From assembly GCA_964514175.1 (NCBI GenBank), contig CAZEPQ010000013.1, positions 1 through 21,628 on the forward strand: DNA of 21,628 nt, read 5' to 3'. Shown here one piece after another: positions 12,595 to 20,664 of this stretch. Every line of letters starts with the position of its first letter. Within the stretch, counting starts at the first letter, position 1. Both the position numbers and the translations under genes were made by a program. Under the pieces are notes generated by a model. It was not told the origin of the DNA and ran no database searches. It saw only the letters and a program-made list of their open reading frames with translations. The stretch comes from HGM13006 sp964514175 (GTDB lineage Bacteria; Bacillota; Clostridia; Oscillospirales; Oscillospiraceae).

Positions 12595-14429
12595 TCGTTC
12601 CTTCTGCCTCCCTTGAAAATTCCGCAGCCAAAGTGGTCACACCGCAGGCAGCGACTTGCTTCCTGCTGGGCCTCCCGCTGGCTCATGCCCTTTTCCATCA
12701 GTTCAAAGTTGTCCTTCCGTTCCGCGGCAGCGCGTTCGGTCGTGTTGATACGTCCGCAGTATTTATGGTCTCTCAGGCTCACCTCGGGGATATCCACGTC
12801 CACGGCAATATGGTGGTAGTAGCCCAGATAATTGTCGATATTGGCCGCTGCCACCTTACCGGCAGCAATGGCACGGATGCAGGTCTTGGGCCCAGTGACG
12901 CAGTCACCGCCCGCAAAGACACCGGTAGCGTTTTCTACCGCAGTCCAGTCCTGGGCCTGGATGACACCCCGCTTAATGGGAATGCCCTCCTCCTCAAAGT
13001 ACTGGGTCTCGATGGTCTGACCAATGGCAACCACAACAATGTCGCAGGGGATCAACTCAGGGGGCTGACCATTGGAGATCACGTCTGCTCGACGGTTATG
13101 GATCAGGCCAACCTGCTTGGGCTCCGTCCAGAGGCCCACCACACGGCCCTGACCATCCACCTCAATGCTATGGGGTGCATGGAGATCCAGCATCTCAGCG
13201 CCCTCTTCCAGAGCGCCGGTGATCTCTTCAGTAAGGGCAGTCATATCCACCTGACGACGGCGATAGACGATGGAGACCTTCTCCGCACCGCAGCGAATTG
13301 CGCTTCTAGTGCAGTCCATGGCCACGTTGCCGCCACCGATGACGCAGACCTTCTTGCCCTTAAAATCTGGCATAATGCCGTCACCGATGCAGCCCATCAT
13401 ATCCACAGCGGACAGAACGCCTTCGGCGTCCTCGTTGGGAATGCCCAGCTTCTTATCATCGTGGGCACCAATGGAGATAAACACGGCGTCATAATCCCCA
13501 CGTAGCTTTTCCATGGAGATCATGCCTTCACCACGGCCTACGCCGGTTTCCATTCTTGCTTCCACGCCGGTGGATAGGATGCAATCAATATCCTCCTGCA
13601 GCCGCTCCCGGGGCAGTCGGTAGTTGGGAATGCCATAACGGAGCATTCCGCCAAGATACTTGCGCTTTTCAAAGATGGTACACTGATGGCCCATAAGCTG
13701 GAGATAGTAGGCAGCGGAAAGGCCGGAGGGGCCGCCGCCGATGATAGCTACCCGCTTGCCTGTGGATTCGGCACATTTGGGAGCAGGAACATTCCCGGCA
13801 TAATTCACCGCCGCCAGCTTCAGGCCACGGATATTAATGGGCGCATCCAGCAGGGTTCTGCGGCAACGGCTTTCGCAGGGATGTTCACAGATCATGGCAC
13901 AGGCCACAGGCAGCGGATTGTCCTTGCGGATCAGCCGCACGGCATCTGCATTCCGTCCTGCCTCCACCAGAGCCACATAGCCGGGAATATCCACGCCTGC
14001 GGGACAGTTTGCCACACAGGGAATGGACTGGGTGGTGATGGTGGAGCAGCGATGCTCCTGCACATGGGAGACATAGTCGTCCCAGCAGCCGTCCAGAGAC
14101 CGCAGGATCATTCTGGCAGTCTCCACACCCAGAGCGCAGTCGGCAGAGTCCTCGATGGTCTTGGCGGTATTGCGGATCTTCTCCAAAGTTTCCATGGTGG
14201 CCTGATGGGACTGGACCTCATAAATCATATTAGCGATCTGGGTCAGGCCCACACGACAGGGCACACATTTACCGCAAGTCTGGGCACGACATAGCTTTAA
14301 AAATGCCGAGGTCAGATCCAAAGGACAGATACCGGGCGGACTGGCAATGATGCGTCGCTCCATATCTGTATAAAGTCCCTCCACCGTGGTTTGGGCACGG
14401 GAAGCGGACATAATGGTAAGTCTGCTCAT
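12588..14429 (-). CDS. NuoF-tail/GltD-like fusion flavoprotein, predicted hydrogenase partner
   Basis: 613 residues from ATG 14429. A longer in-frame ATG at 14438 abuts the ribosome binding site GAGGAG with no spacing, whereas 14429 lies 9 nt from it. Residues ~1-115 match only the C-terminal iron-sulfur part of NuoF/HydB (CGKCVPCRVGLTQI near 51, then CALGVETARMIL), without the FMN/NADH-binding part. Then comes the GltD-type ferredoxin-like part (CVANCPAGVDIPGYV; CEHPCESRCRR), a FAD Rossmann motif (VAIIGGGPSGLSAAYYL), an NAD(P) motif (VCVIGGGNVAMDC) and the FAD-closing GDCVTGPKTCIRAIAAGK. The tail has CLRCDHFGC. It should pass electrons between NAD(P)H and hydrogenase through FAD and several clusters. 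No NuoE/HydC-like gene is next to it. Whether the pair bifurcates electrons is open. Confidence 0.9.
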   Translation of the reverse strand: MSRLTIMSASRAQTTVEGLYTDMERRIIASPPGICPLDLTSAFLKLCRAQTCGKCVPCRVGLTQIANMIYEVQSHQATMETLEKIRNTAKTIEDSADCALGVETARMILRSLDGCWDDYVSHVQEHRCSTITTQSIPCVANCPAGVDIPGYVALVEAGRNADAVRLIRKDNPLPVACAMICEHPCESRCRRTLLDAPINIRGLKLAAVNYAGNVPAPKCAESTGKRVAIIGGGPSGLSAAYYLQLMGHQCTIFEKRKYLGGMLRYGIPNYRLPRERLQEDIDCILSTGVEARMETGVGRGEGMISMEKLRGDYDAVFISIGAHDDKKLGIPNEDAEGVLSAVDMMGCIGDGIMPDFKGKKVCVIGGGNVAMDCTRSAIRCGAEKVSIVYRRRQVDMTALTEEITGALEEGAEMLDLHAPHSIEVDGQGRVVGLWTEPKQVGLIHNRRADVISNGQPPELIPCDIVVVAIGQTIETQYFEEEGIPIKRGVIQAQDWTAVENATGVFAGGDCVTGPKTCIRAIAAGKVAAANIDNYLGYYHHIAVDVDIPEVSLRDHKYCGRINTTERAAAERKDNFELMEKGMSQREAQQEASRCLRCDHFGCGIFKGGRRNEW

Positions 14430-14476
14430 ATTACACATCTCCTCTTCAGAAGCACTTCAATGCAATTCTTTAAAGT

Positions 14477-14505
14477 ATTATAGCATATTTCCACTGTATG
14501 CACTT
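14477..14505 (-). promoter_or_regulatory. Extended -10 promoter of the hydrogenase operon
   Basis: TGC-TATAAT on the - strand, -10 box at 14482-14477, start near 14470, about 40 nt before ATG 14429. The -35 position (about 14505-14500, AAGTGC) is poor, so the extended -10 or an activator must make up for it. Confidence 0.65.
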
Positions 14506-14519
14506 TATTTAATATGCAC
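14497..14519 (-). repeat. GTGCATA direct repeats at the hydrogenase promoter
   Basis: GTGCATA occurs at 14519-14513 and 14503-14497, 16 nt apart, the second overlapping the -35 region. This is a plausible operator for a regulator of the hydrogenase genes. It does not match the TTGTTAA/TTAACAA type expected for Rex. Confidence 0.4.
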
Positions 14520-14621
14520 AATCATACAATATTTCTTTATATTTTTCAACAATTAACGCAAAGAATCCATTGTTCTCTGAATTCGTTTGTAATTTTTTGA
14601 TACTTTTTTGCAACCTTCTAC

Positions 14622-14650
14622 TTGAATGGTTTTGCCAGCTATGATATGAT
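14622..14650 (+). promoter_or_regulatory. Sigma-A promoter of the MoxR-DUF58-transglutaminase operon
   Basis: TTGAAT (14622-14627), 17-nt spacer, TATGAT (14645-14650). Start near 14657, 25 nt before the GTG start. It also shows that an in-frame TTG at 14622 is not the gene start. Confidence 0.75.
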
Positions 14651-14681
14651 ATTGTCACCTATCAAGAAAAGAGGAAAAAAC

Positions 14682-15611
14682 GTGAATTACGCCGAAAAAG
14701 TACTGACCGAGGTGCGCCGTGCCATCGTCGGTAAAGATGATATGATCCTGAAAACCTTCCTGACCATGCTGGCCGGGGGCCATCTTCTGCTGGAGGATAA
14801 GCCCGGTGTTGGCAAGACCACTTTGGCAGTGGCCTTTTCCCGCGCCCTTCAGCTCAACTATAAGCGCATGCAGTTTACCCCGGACGTAATGCCCACCGAT
14901 GTCACCGGCTTCACTGTTTTTAACAAGAATACCGGCGCAACGGAGTATCAGGAGGGCGCCATTATCTGCAACCTGTTCCTTGCGGACGAATTGAACCGCG
15001 CCTCCTCCCGTACCCAGGCCGCCCTTCTGGAGGCCATGGAAGAGGGTCAGGTCACGGTAGACGGCATCACCCATCCCCTGCCTCGTCCCTTTATGGTCAT
15101 TGCGGCCCAAAACCCCTATGGTTCCTCCGGCACCCAGCTTCTGCCGGATTCTCAGATGGACCGCTTCATGGTTCGACTGACCATGGGCTATCCCGCACCG
15201 GAAAGCGAGCTGGAGCTGCTGAGAAGAAAGCAGGCCTGCAACCCCCTGGACAATATCGCCGCTGTGGCAGACCAGAACATTCTGATGGCCATTCAGGATC
15301 AGGTTGCCAATGTGTATGCCTCCGACGATCTCTTCAAGTATATCGTTCGTCTCGTTACCGCTACGAGAAATCACCCCGATCTGCGTCAGGGCGCATCTCC
15401 CCGTGCTTCCGTGGCACTGGCATCCATGGCAAGAGCCGTTGCCTGGGTCCAGGGCAGAGACTATGTGATCCCCGCTGACGTACAGTTCATTTTCACCGAT
15501 ACCGTGGCACACCGTCTGCTGCTGACCCGGCAGGCAGAGCAGGATCAGAAAACGGCTCAGGATATCTGCAGCGGAATCCTGCGGAAGGTCCCGGCCCCCA
15601 AACTCAAGTGA
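14682..15611 (+). CDS. MoxR-family AAA+ ATPase
   Basis: 309 residues from GTG 14682, chosen because GAGGA lies six bases upstream and the promoter occupies the sequence before it. Walker A is EDKPGVGKTTLAVAFSRAL near residue 39. Walker B and following are LFLADELNRASSRTQAALLE near 102, with MEEGQVTVDG after it. Sensor 1 is AAQNPYGSSGTQLLPDSQMD and the lid helices follow (GASPRASVALASMARA). MoxR ATPases act as chaperones that help fold or insert metal and von Willebrand-type partners. With DUF58 and a transglutaminase in the same operon this is the standard MoxR-DUF58-TgpA set, with roles in envelope or stress functions that are still vague. 7 nt to the next gene. Confidence 0.93.
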   Translation: MNYAEKVLTEVRRAIVGKDDMILKTFLTMLAGGHLLLEDKPGVGKTTLAVAFSRALQLNYKRMQFTPDVMPTDVTGFTVFNKNTGATEYQEGAIICNLFLADELNRASSRTQAALLEAMEEGQVTVDGITHPLPRPFMVIAAQNPYGSSGTQLLPDSQMDRFMVRLTMGYPAPESELELLRRKQACNPLDNIAAVADQNILMAIQDQVANVYASDDLFKYIVRLVTATRNHPDLRQGASPRASVALASMARAVAWVQGRDYVIPADVQFIFTDTVAHRLLLTRQAEQDQKTAQDICSGILRKVPAPKLK

Positions 15612-15618
15612 GGAAATC

Positions 15619-16560
15619 ATGCTGAAAAACCGTATCATTTATATTGCGGTGCTTCTGATCCTTTGTCTTTTCCGTATTGCCTATACCGGCTATGTTGCCG
15701 GCATGCTGCTGCTCATCGCCCTGGCCCTGCCCTTTTTCTCCTGGTTTATCAGCCTGCCCGGGGCGCTGTTTACCCAGGTATATCTGACCGTACCGGATCA
15801 GGTGATTCGCGGCGGCGAAGCAAAAGTGACTCTGACCCTTCGGCAGAGCCGACTTTTCGCCACCGGCGGCGTCCGTGGCAAAATGCGAACCACCAGCGTG
15901 GTAACGGGGCAGACAAAAAAGACAAAGCTCAAAAGTGTCTACGACGGCTTCCCCCTGGACACCTCTCACTGCTGCCAGTACCGATGCAGCTTGAAGGGGC
16001 TGAAAATCATGGATCTCATGGGGCTGATCCCCATGCCCGTGAAAAAGGTGGATTCCGTCTATGTCACCGTAGTTCCCTTCCCTGTGGAGCCCCCGGAGCA
16101 CCCCGACTGGGCCGGCAGCTCAAGTCTGGTGGCCAAGCCCTTCTCCGATGCATCCAACCCCTACGACCTGCGTGAATACCGCGCGGGCGATACTCTGCGC
16201 TCTGTCCACTGGAAAAAGAGCGCCTCACTGGACAAAACCGTGGTTCGGGATACCCTGGAGCCCATGGAACGCATCGCCTCCATCTGGCTGGATTGGCCGG
16301 GGGACGCCGGTGGTCGGGATCTTGCTCTGGATCAACTGGCCTGGTGTATCATTTATCTGAACCAAAATAATGCGGGATTGCAGCTTCACTGGCTGGACGC
16401 CCAAGGAAAAGAGAATACCATTTTCGCAGACCAGGGCCATCTTGACGAAGTCATGCCCCAAATGCTTGCACAAAAGCCCGGTTTGCGGTGCCCCATCTCC
16501 CGGCTTCGTTCCCGTGAGATTTTGCTGTCCACCGGAATTCCCGGGGAGGTGGCAAAATGA
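15619..16560 (+). CDS. DUF58-domain membrane-anchored protein
   Basis: 313 residues; ATG 15619 with GAGGAA upstream. Two hydrophobic segments at residues ~7-25 and ~27-45 form a membrane anchor. The DUF58 signature is NPYDLREYRAGDTLRSVHWK near residues 178-197, which normally reads D-x-R-x-Y-x-x-GD-x-x-R-x-I-H-W. The C-terminal part (ASIWLDWPGD onward) is the von Willebrand A-like fold these proteins carry. Length is usual. Its stop overlaps the next gene's start by 4 nt (ATGA), so the three products are made together. It probably bridges the MoxR ATPase and the transglutaminase at the membrane. Confidence 0.9.
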   Translation: MLKNRIIYIAVLLILCLFRIAYTGYVAGMLLLIALALPFFSWFISLPGALFTQVYLTVPDQVIRGGEAKVTLTLRQSRLFATGGVRGKMRTTSVVTGQTKKTKLKSVYDGFPLDTSHCCQYRCSLKGLKIMDLMGLIPMPVKKVDSVYVTVVPFPVEPPEHPDWAGSSSLVAKPFSDASNPYDLREYRAGDTLRSVHWKKSASLDKTVVRDTLEPMERIASIWLDWPGDAGGRDLALDQLAWCIIYLNQNNAGLQLHWLDAQGKENTIFADQGHLDEVMPQMLAQKPGLRCPISRLRSREILLSTGIPGEVAK

Positions 16561-18785
16561 CCCTTTCCCTGCCAAAAATCATTATCAACACAATTCTAAC
16601 CGTTCTGGCTACCTGCGGAACGGTATTCTGTGTCACCACGGCCTTTGAAATTTCCGTATCCATTCCCGTGATCGTTCTGGTTGCCATACTCGCCTCTTTA
16701 TTGTTCACGGCTTGTTATCAGTGGAAGAAGTCCCTGTTTTTACTGATCCCGCTACTGCTGATTCTGGCAGCCCTGATGTTCCTGACAGATTTGTTTTCCT
16801 CGGTGGGTGCCACACTGACCCAATTGGTCCACGACATTCTCTCTCGTTTTTCTACTGCGTATCCCAATATTTCCTTCGCCATTCCCGCAGAGCCGGAGGG
16901 CTATTTCAATCCAAACTATACCCAACTGTTTTCCGTACTGGCATTTATTCTGAGCATCTGGATGGCATGGGGTGTGGGCTATCGCTCCTGTCTCATCAGC
17001 GTGGCCGGTACCCTACCCTTCCTACTGCTGTGCGTGATCATCAACGACACTCCCCCTAATGCATTCCCTCTAGTTTTACTGCTGACCGCATGGGTCACAA
17101 TACTTTTGACAAAAGAACGGCCCGGAGAGCCTCCCACCATGGATGCAATTCGGGCAGGCCTGGTGCTGTTTGCGGTGATCCTGTTCCTGGGCATCATCGG
17201 AAATGCCTATCCCAAGTCCGACACCCGTGACCAGGAGCTGCCTGAGGTAATTGAAAGCCTGCTGGACCTGTTGCCAGAATCCATGCAGCAGGTTATGGAT
17301 CGAAACAGCACCGGTATTGCCAAAGAGGAATTGGGTGCCGACACCAGCCGCACCTTGGATCTGACACAGCAGGGCACCCGTGACCGAAAGGATACGGTAA
17401 TGATGCAGCTAAGTACCACCCAGATCGGCCCGGTATATCTCCGTGGCGCAGCCAAGGATATCTATACCGGCACCAGTTGGGAGTCCAGCGATATGTCCTC
17501 CGTGGCAGATGCAGTATACTCCCACACTTCTCTGGGTACCGCCTTCGGCACCACCAATCAGGCCGCCATTCAGATCAAAAACTACAATGATAAGTCCGAT
17601 GTACTTTTCTCACCCTACGGCTACATTAGCTGTACCAGTGCAGAGGATATTATGAGCGATCTTCGCATCAATATTGACGAGGAAGATTATATCATCTACT
17701 ATTGGCCCGGTGTCCGCTCTTTGGACGTGGCCTCTACCACAGGGCTTTACAGCACCAGTTACGACACATATGTGCAAAACACCTGTCTTTCCCTGCCGGA
17801 GGACACCAAAACGTCCCTCTATAATCTGGCCCTTTCCTACGGCTATGACCCGGAAATGTCTACCGCCGAAACTGTAGCTTGGGTAGCCGAATTTATCCGC
17901 AACTCCGGCACCTATAAGCTGGATGTTTCCCGTCAGCCTGTGAATTACGACTTCGCCGTCTATTTCCTGACGGAAAGTAACGAAGGCTACTGCGTCCATT
18001 TTGCAACTGCCGCCGCAGCCATGTACCGTGCCCTGGGCATTCCCTCCCGGTATGCCTCCGGCTACCGTGTGAATGTGCCATCCAGCGGAATTGTTGTGGA
18101 CGTTCTGGACCGAGACACCCACGCCTGGGCAGAGGTTTATATCAGTGGCCTTGGATGGATCCCTGTGGAGACCACCCCCGGCTTTGGCGAGACCTCGGTC
18201 CTCCCCAAGGTTAAGCAACCAGAGCAGATTGAAGAGATTCAGGAAGAGCCCTCCCCAGAGCCGGAACAGCCGGAAGCGGTGGAAGAAGAAGTCACTCCCA
18301 GTCCTTCTCCCTCTGAAGCTCCCACAGAACCCTCTCCCACGGAGGACACTCAACCGGAAGGCTCCGAAGCCTCGGAGGATGGTTCGGGGGCACAGACGAC
18401 CCAGGAAACCGGACGCAGCATTTTCCGGTGGATATTGCCCATTGTTGCGGTGCTGTTCCTGGCAATTCTTGTTCTGCTGATCCGTCACAGAATCGTACTG
18501 ATCCGTCGGCGCAGAGCGTTCCGCCACAAAAATACAAACCAGACAGTTCTGAACATGTGGCAGTACCTTGAGAAGCTAGCTCCCTGGGGTGTTGTGATTC
18601 CAAAAGAGCTGGAAGTCCTGGCCCTGAAAGCCAAATTCAGCCGCCACGACATCTCCATTGAAGAGCTAAAGCCCTACGAGGCAGCCGTATATATGCTGGC
18701 CGAGAAAACAGAACAGAGCCTTTCCCGTGGAAAGCGGCTTCGATTCAAGTGGCTCTCCTGTCTGAATCTGAAAAAGAAAAGATAA
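16557..18785 (+). CDS. TgpA-like membrane transglutaminase
   Basis: 742 residues; ATG 16557 within the ATGA overlap. Six or so membrane helices fill residues ~1-215. The extracytoplasmic transglutaminase-like core follows: cysteine in GYCVHFATAAAAMYRALG near 476, GIPSRYASGYRV, histidine in DTHAWAEVYISGLGWIPVE near 523, aspartate position taken by E-T-T-P-G. A 70-residue proline, glutamate and serine rich linker (~550-620) leads to one more membrane helix (WILPIVAVLFLAILVLLI) and a cytosolic tail of about 100 residues. The Cys-His pair is intact. The third residue is D in most members, so the acid should be checked; the D just before THAW is another option. Substrate unknown, probably cell-surface protein. 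Confidence 0.92.
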   Translation: MTLSLPKIIINTILTVLATCGTVFCVTTAFEISVSIPVIVLVAILASLLFTACYQWKKSLFLLIPLLLILAALMFLTDLFSSVGATLTQLVHDILSRFSTAYPNISFAIPAEPEGYFNPNYTQLFSVLAFILSIWMAWGVGYRSCLISVAGTLPFLLLCVIINDTPPNAFPLVLLLTAWVTILLTKERPGEPPTMDAIRAGLVLFAVILFLGIIGNAYPKSDTRDQELPEVIESLLDLLPESMQQVMDRNSTGIAKEELGADTSRTLDLTQQGTRDRKDTVMMQLSTTQIGPVYLRGAAKDIYTGTSWESSDMSSVADAVYSHTSLGTAFGTTNQAAIQIKNYNDKSDVLFSPYGYISCTSAEDIMSDLRINIDEEDYIIYYWPGVRSLDVASTTGLYSTSYDTYVQNTCLSLPEDTKTSLYNLALSYGYDPEMSTAETVAWVAEFIRNSGTYKLDVSRQPVNYDFAVYFLTESNEGYCVHFATAAAAMYRALGIPSRYASGYRVNVPSSGIVVDVLDRDTHAWAEVYISGLGWIPVETTPGFGETSVLPKVKQPEQIEEIQEEPSPEPEQPEAVEEEVTPSPSPSEAPTEPSPTEDTQPEGSEASEDGSGAQTTQETGRSIFRWILPIVAVLFLAILVLLIRHRIVLIRRRRAFRHKNTNQTVLNMWQYLEKLAPWGVVIPKELEVLALKAKFSRHDISIEELKPYEAAVYMLAEKTEQSLSRGKRLRFKWLSCLNLKKKR

Positions 18786-18787
18786 CG

Positions 18788-18817
18788 AAAATTCCCCGCC
18801 ACGGCGGGGAATTTTTT
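18788..18817. terminator. Bidirectional intrinsic terminator
   Basis: 12-bp perfect stem (18788-18799 with 18804-18815, core CCCCGC/GCGGGG), 4-nt loop, with TTTTTT on the + strand and AAAA at the other foot. It ends the transglutaminase operon and, read backwards, the Nudix gene. Confidence 0.9.
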
Positions 18818-18845
18818 CATTATAAAAGCTACTTCAGGAATCTCC

Positions 18846-19385
18846 TCATTTCTTTGAGCGGAGCAGCTTCACCTTTAAAAGAGCCGCCACCGTTTTCGCG
18901 TCCACAATTTCACCTGTTTCGATCATGGTGATGGCCTGATCCAGAGGCATTTTTACAAGATCCAGGAATTCGTCCTCATCGGGCTGTGCCTGAACCTGAT
19001 GAAGTCCTGTAGCAAGGTACATATGGATGATCTCATTGTCGTATCCCACACTGGGGTAAACAGGCTGCAAATCCACAAATCGGTCAGCCGTCAGGCCGCA
19101 CTCCTCCACCAGTTCCCGCTGTGCAGTCTCCAAAGGATCCTCCCCTGGTTCCAGCTTGCCCGCCGGGATCTCCATCAGTTCTTTCCCAAAGGCATAGCGG
19201 AACTGGCGAACCAGATAGACCTGTCCATCCTCCGTCAGCGGCACTACACCGGAGCCGCCATGATGATGGACGATTTCACGCTTGGCTTCTTTCCCGTTTT
19301 CCAGTTCCACGGTATCCACCGTGACCCGAATAATTCTTCCACTAAATTTTTCTTCACTGTGAAGCTGTCTTTCAAAATGCGCCAT
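18846..19385 (-). CDS. Nudix hydrolase, ADP-ribose pyrophosphatase type
   Basis: 179 residues; ATG 19385 with GAAGGGGG upstream. The Nudix box is complete: GKLEPGEDPLETAQRELVEE followed by CGL, near residues 77-99, fitting GX5EX7REUXEEXGU. The preceding VYLVRQFRYAFGKELMEIPA is the substrate-side strand of the ADP-ribose pyrophosphatase (NudF/ADPRase) subgroup. It should cut ADP-ribose to AMP and ribose 5-phosphate in the cytosol. Single-gene unit with its own promoter (19411-19439), facing the transglutaminase operon end to end. Confidence 0.93.
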   Translation of the reverse strand: MAHFERQLHSEEKFSGRIIRVTVDTVELENGKEAKREIVHHHGGSGVVPLTEDGQVYLVRQFRYAFGKELMEIPAGKLEPGEDPLETAQRELVEECGLTADRFVDLQPVYPSVGYDNEIIHMYLATGLHQVQAQPDEDEFLDLVKMPLDQAITMIETGEIVDAKTVAALLKVKLLRSKK

Positions 19386-19410
19386 GAAAACGCCCCCTTC
19401 TTTGCCTTAT

Positions 19411-19439
19411 ATTTTAATCGCCCTTGAATCCACTGTCAA
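19411..19439 (-). promoter_or_regulatory. Sigma-A promoter of the Nudix gene
   Basis: On the - strand TTGACA (19439-19434, perfect), 17-nt spacer, TAAAAT (19416-19411). Start near 19404, about 20 nt before the ATG. Confidence 0.8.
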
Positions 19440-19472
19440 TGCCCAAGAAAAGACAGAAGCACCGGTAACATA

Positions 19473-19502
19473 TTGCTTTTTTACAGTGGGATATGCTATA
19501 AT
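19473..19502 (+). promoter_or_regulatory. Extended -10 promoter of the DivIVA-like/fumarase-beta/YihY operon
   Basis: TTGCTT (19473-19478), 18-nt spacer, TATAAT (19497-19502), with TGC directly before the -10 box. Start near 19509. The segment from ACAGTGG to the -10 box nearly repeats the hydrogenase promoter. Confidence 0.75.
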
Positions 19503-19537
19503 CTTATAACTAAAGGAACAGTCACGGAGGGACAGTC

Positions 19538-20095
19538 ATGTCAGATTCTACGATTGAAACAACCGTATACCGTTTCCGCACCGCTGTGGGCGGATTCCAT
19601 AAGGGTGACGTTGCTGATTATATTTCAAAATCTGCCGCAAGCCATCGTGCGGAGTTGGAAAAATACAAAACGCTCCTTGCGGAAATGGAGCAGGAAAATG
19701 AATCCCTGCGCCAGCAGCTCAGTGAGCTTATAGCATCTGTCCAGGAACCCGAAGAAGCATCCCCCCAGCTTTCTGAAGAAACTTCGGAAGCACAGAACAT
19801 TTCTGAAATGGAGCTGGCTGCCTATCGTCGTGCAGAGGCCGCCGAGCGGCTGGCAAATGCCCGCGCAAAGAAGATGTACAGTAGCCTGGAAGATATCTGC
19901 CGGGATACGGATGCGGAATTTGCATCTGCCAACGCCGCCGTCCAGGAAACCGTGGAAACCATTCTCGCCCAGGCCGCAACCCTCAGCGGAACCTGTGCAA
20001 AGCTCTCTGAGTCACTCAATGCATCCCGTGAAAAGCTCACCACCATGGATGCCATGATTCCCGATCCTGCCGAAACTCTGGAGACAGAAGTATGA
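19538..20095 (+). CDS. DivIVA-like coiled-coil protein
   Basis: 185 residues; ATG 19538 with GGAGGG six bases upstream. Residues ~11-32 (YRFRTAVGGFHKGDVADYIS) resemble the start of DivIVA/GpsB proteins, where a short F-x-x-x-x-x-G-Y/F motif precedes a coiled coil. Residues ~35-70 form a charged coiled coil (HRAELEKYKTLLAEMEQENE). An acidic, glutamate-rich linker and a second helical region follow (AAYRRAEAAERLANARAKKM). No signal peptide or membrane helix. DivIVA-like proteins mark curved membrane or division sites, so a cytoskeletal or scaffold role is possible. The stop overlaps the fumarase-beta start by 4 nt (ATGA), an unexpected partner. Family call is moderate. Confidence 0.65.
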   Translation: MSDSTIETTVYRFRTAVGGFHKGDVADYISKSAASHRAELEKYKTLLAEMEQENESLRQQLSELIASVQEPEEASPQLSEETSEAQNISEMELAAYRRAEAAERLANARAKKMYSSLEDICRDTDAEFASANAAVQETVETILAQAATLSGTCAKLSESLNASREKLTTMDAMIPDPAETLETEV

Positions 20096-20643
20096 AGGAA
20101 TTTAAGCTCCACACCGACGAGCTGAAACTGGCCATCCCGGAGCTTTCCGCAGGAGATCGGGTCCTGCTCTGCGGTAAGGTATACACCTCCCGGGATGCGG
20201 CACACAAGCGCATCTTCTCTCTCCTGGACGCCGGAGAACCCCTTCCCTATCCCCTTCAGGGATCTGTCATCTACTACGCAGGTCCCACACCTGCCCAGAA
20301 GGGCATGGCGGTAGGTTCCTGCGGCCCCACCACTTCCAGCCGCATGGACCCTTATGCCCCTCGTCTTCTGGATCTGGGCCTTACCGCCATGATTGGCAAG
20401 GGCGAGCGGAATCAGGCCGTCATTGACGCCATTATCCGCAACCGCAGCGCTTATTTCTGCGCCGTAGGCGGCGCTGGGGCGCTGATTGCCTGCTGCATCA
20501 AGGAGGCACGGGAGATCGCCTTCCATGATCTCGGCTGTGAATCCGTCAAGGAATTTATCATCGAAGACTTGCCCATCATTACTGCCATTGACTACAACGG
20601 CGGCAATATTTTCTCATCCGGTCGGGAAAACTACGCTCGATAA
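20092..20643 (+). CDS. Class I fumarase / tartrate dehydratase beta-type subunit, stand-alone
   Basis: 183 residues; ATG 20092 in the ATGA overlap with the preceding gene. Landmarks of the beta (C-terminal) part of class I hydro-lyases: LSAGDRVLLCGKVYTSRDAA near residue 19, IYYAGPTPAQKGMAVGSCGP TTSSRMD-type segment near 60-84, MIGKGERNQAVIDAI near 100 and FCAVGGAGALIACCIKE near 122. Length fits the usual 180-200 residues. With the alpha subunit, which carries the [4Fe-4S] cluster, the enzyme hydrates fumarate to malate or dehydrates tartrate. No alpha-subunit gene is adjacent; the upstream gene is DivIVA-like and the downstream one a membrane protein. Either the alpha gene is elsewhere in the genome or this copy has another role. 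Confidence 0.88.
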   Translation: MKEFKLHTDELKLAIPELSAGDRVLLCGKVYTSRDAAHKRIFSLLDAGEPLPYPLQGSVIYYAGPTPAQKGMAVGSCGPTTSSRMDPYAPRLLDLGLTAMIGKGERNQAVIDAIIRNRSAYFCAVGGAGALIACCIKEAREIAFHDLGCESVKEFIIEDLPIITAIDYNGGNIFSSGRENYAR

Positions 20644-20664
20644 CCCACAAAAGGAGGCATTGGG

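Noticed and set aside
14622..14681. N-terminal extension of the MoxR gene from a TTG at 14622
   Set aside because: The stretch holds the -35 and -10 boxes of the operon promoter, and GTG 14682 has a well-placed ribosome binding site.
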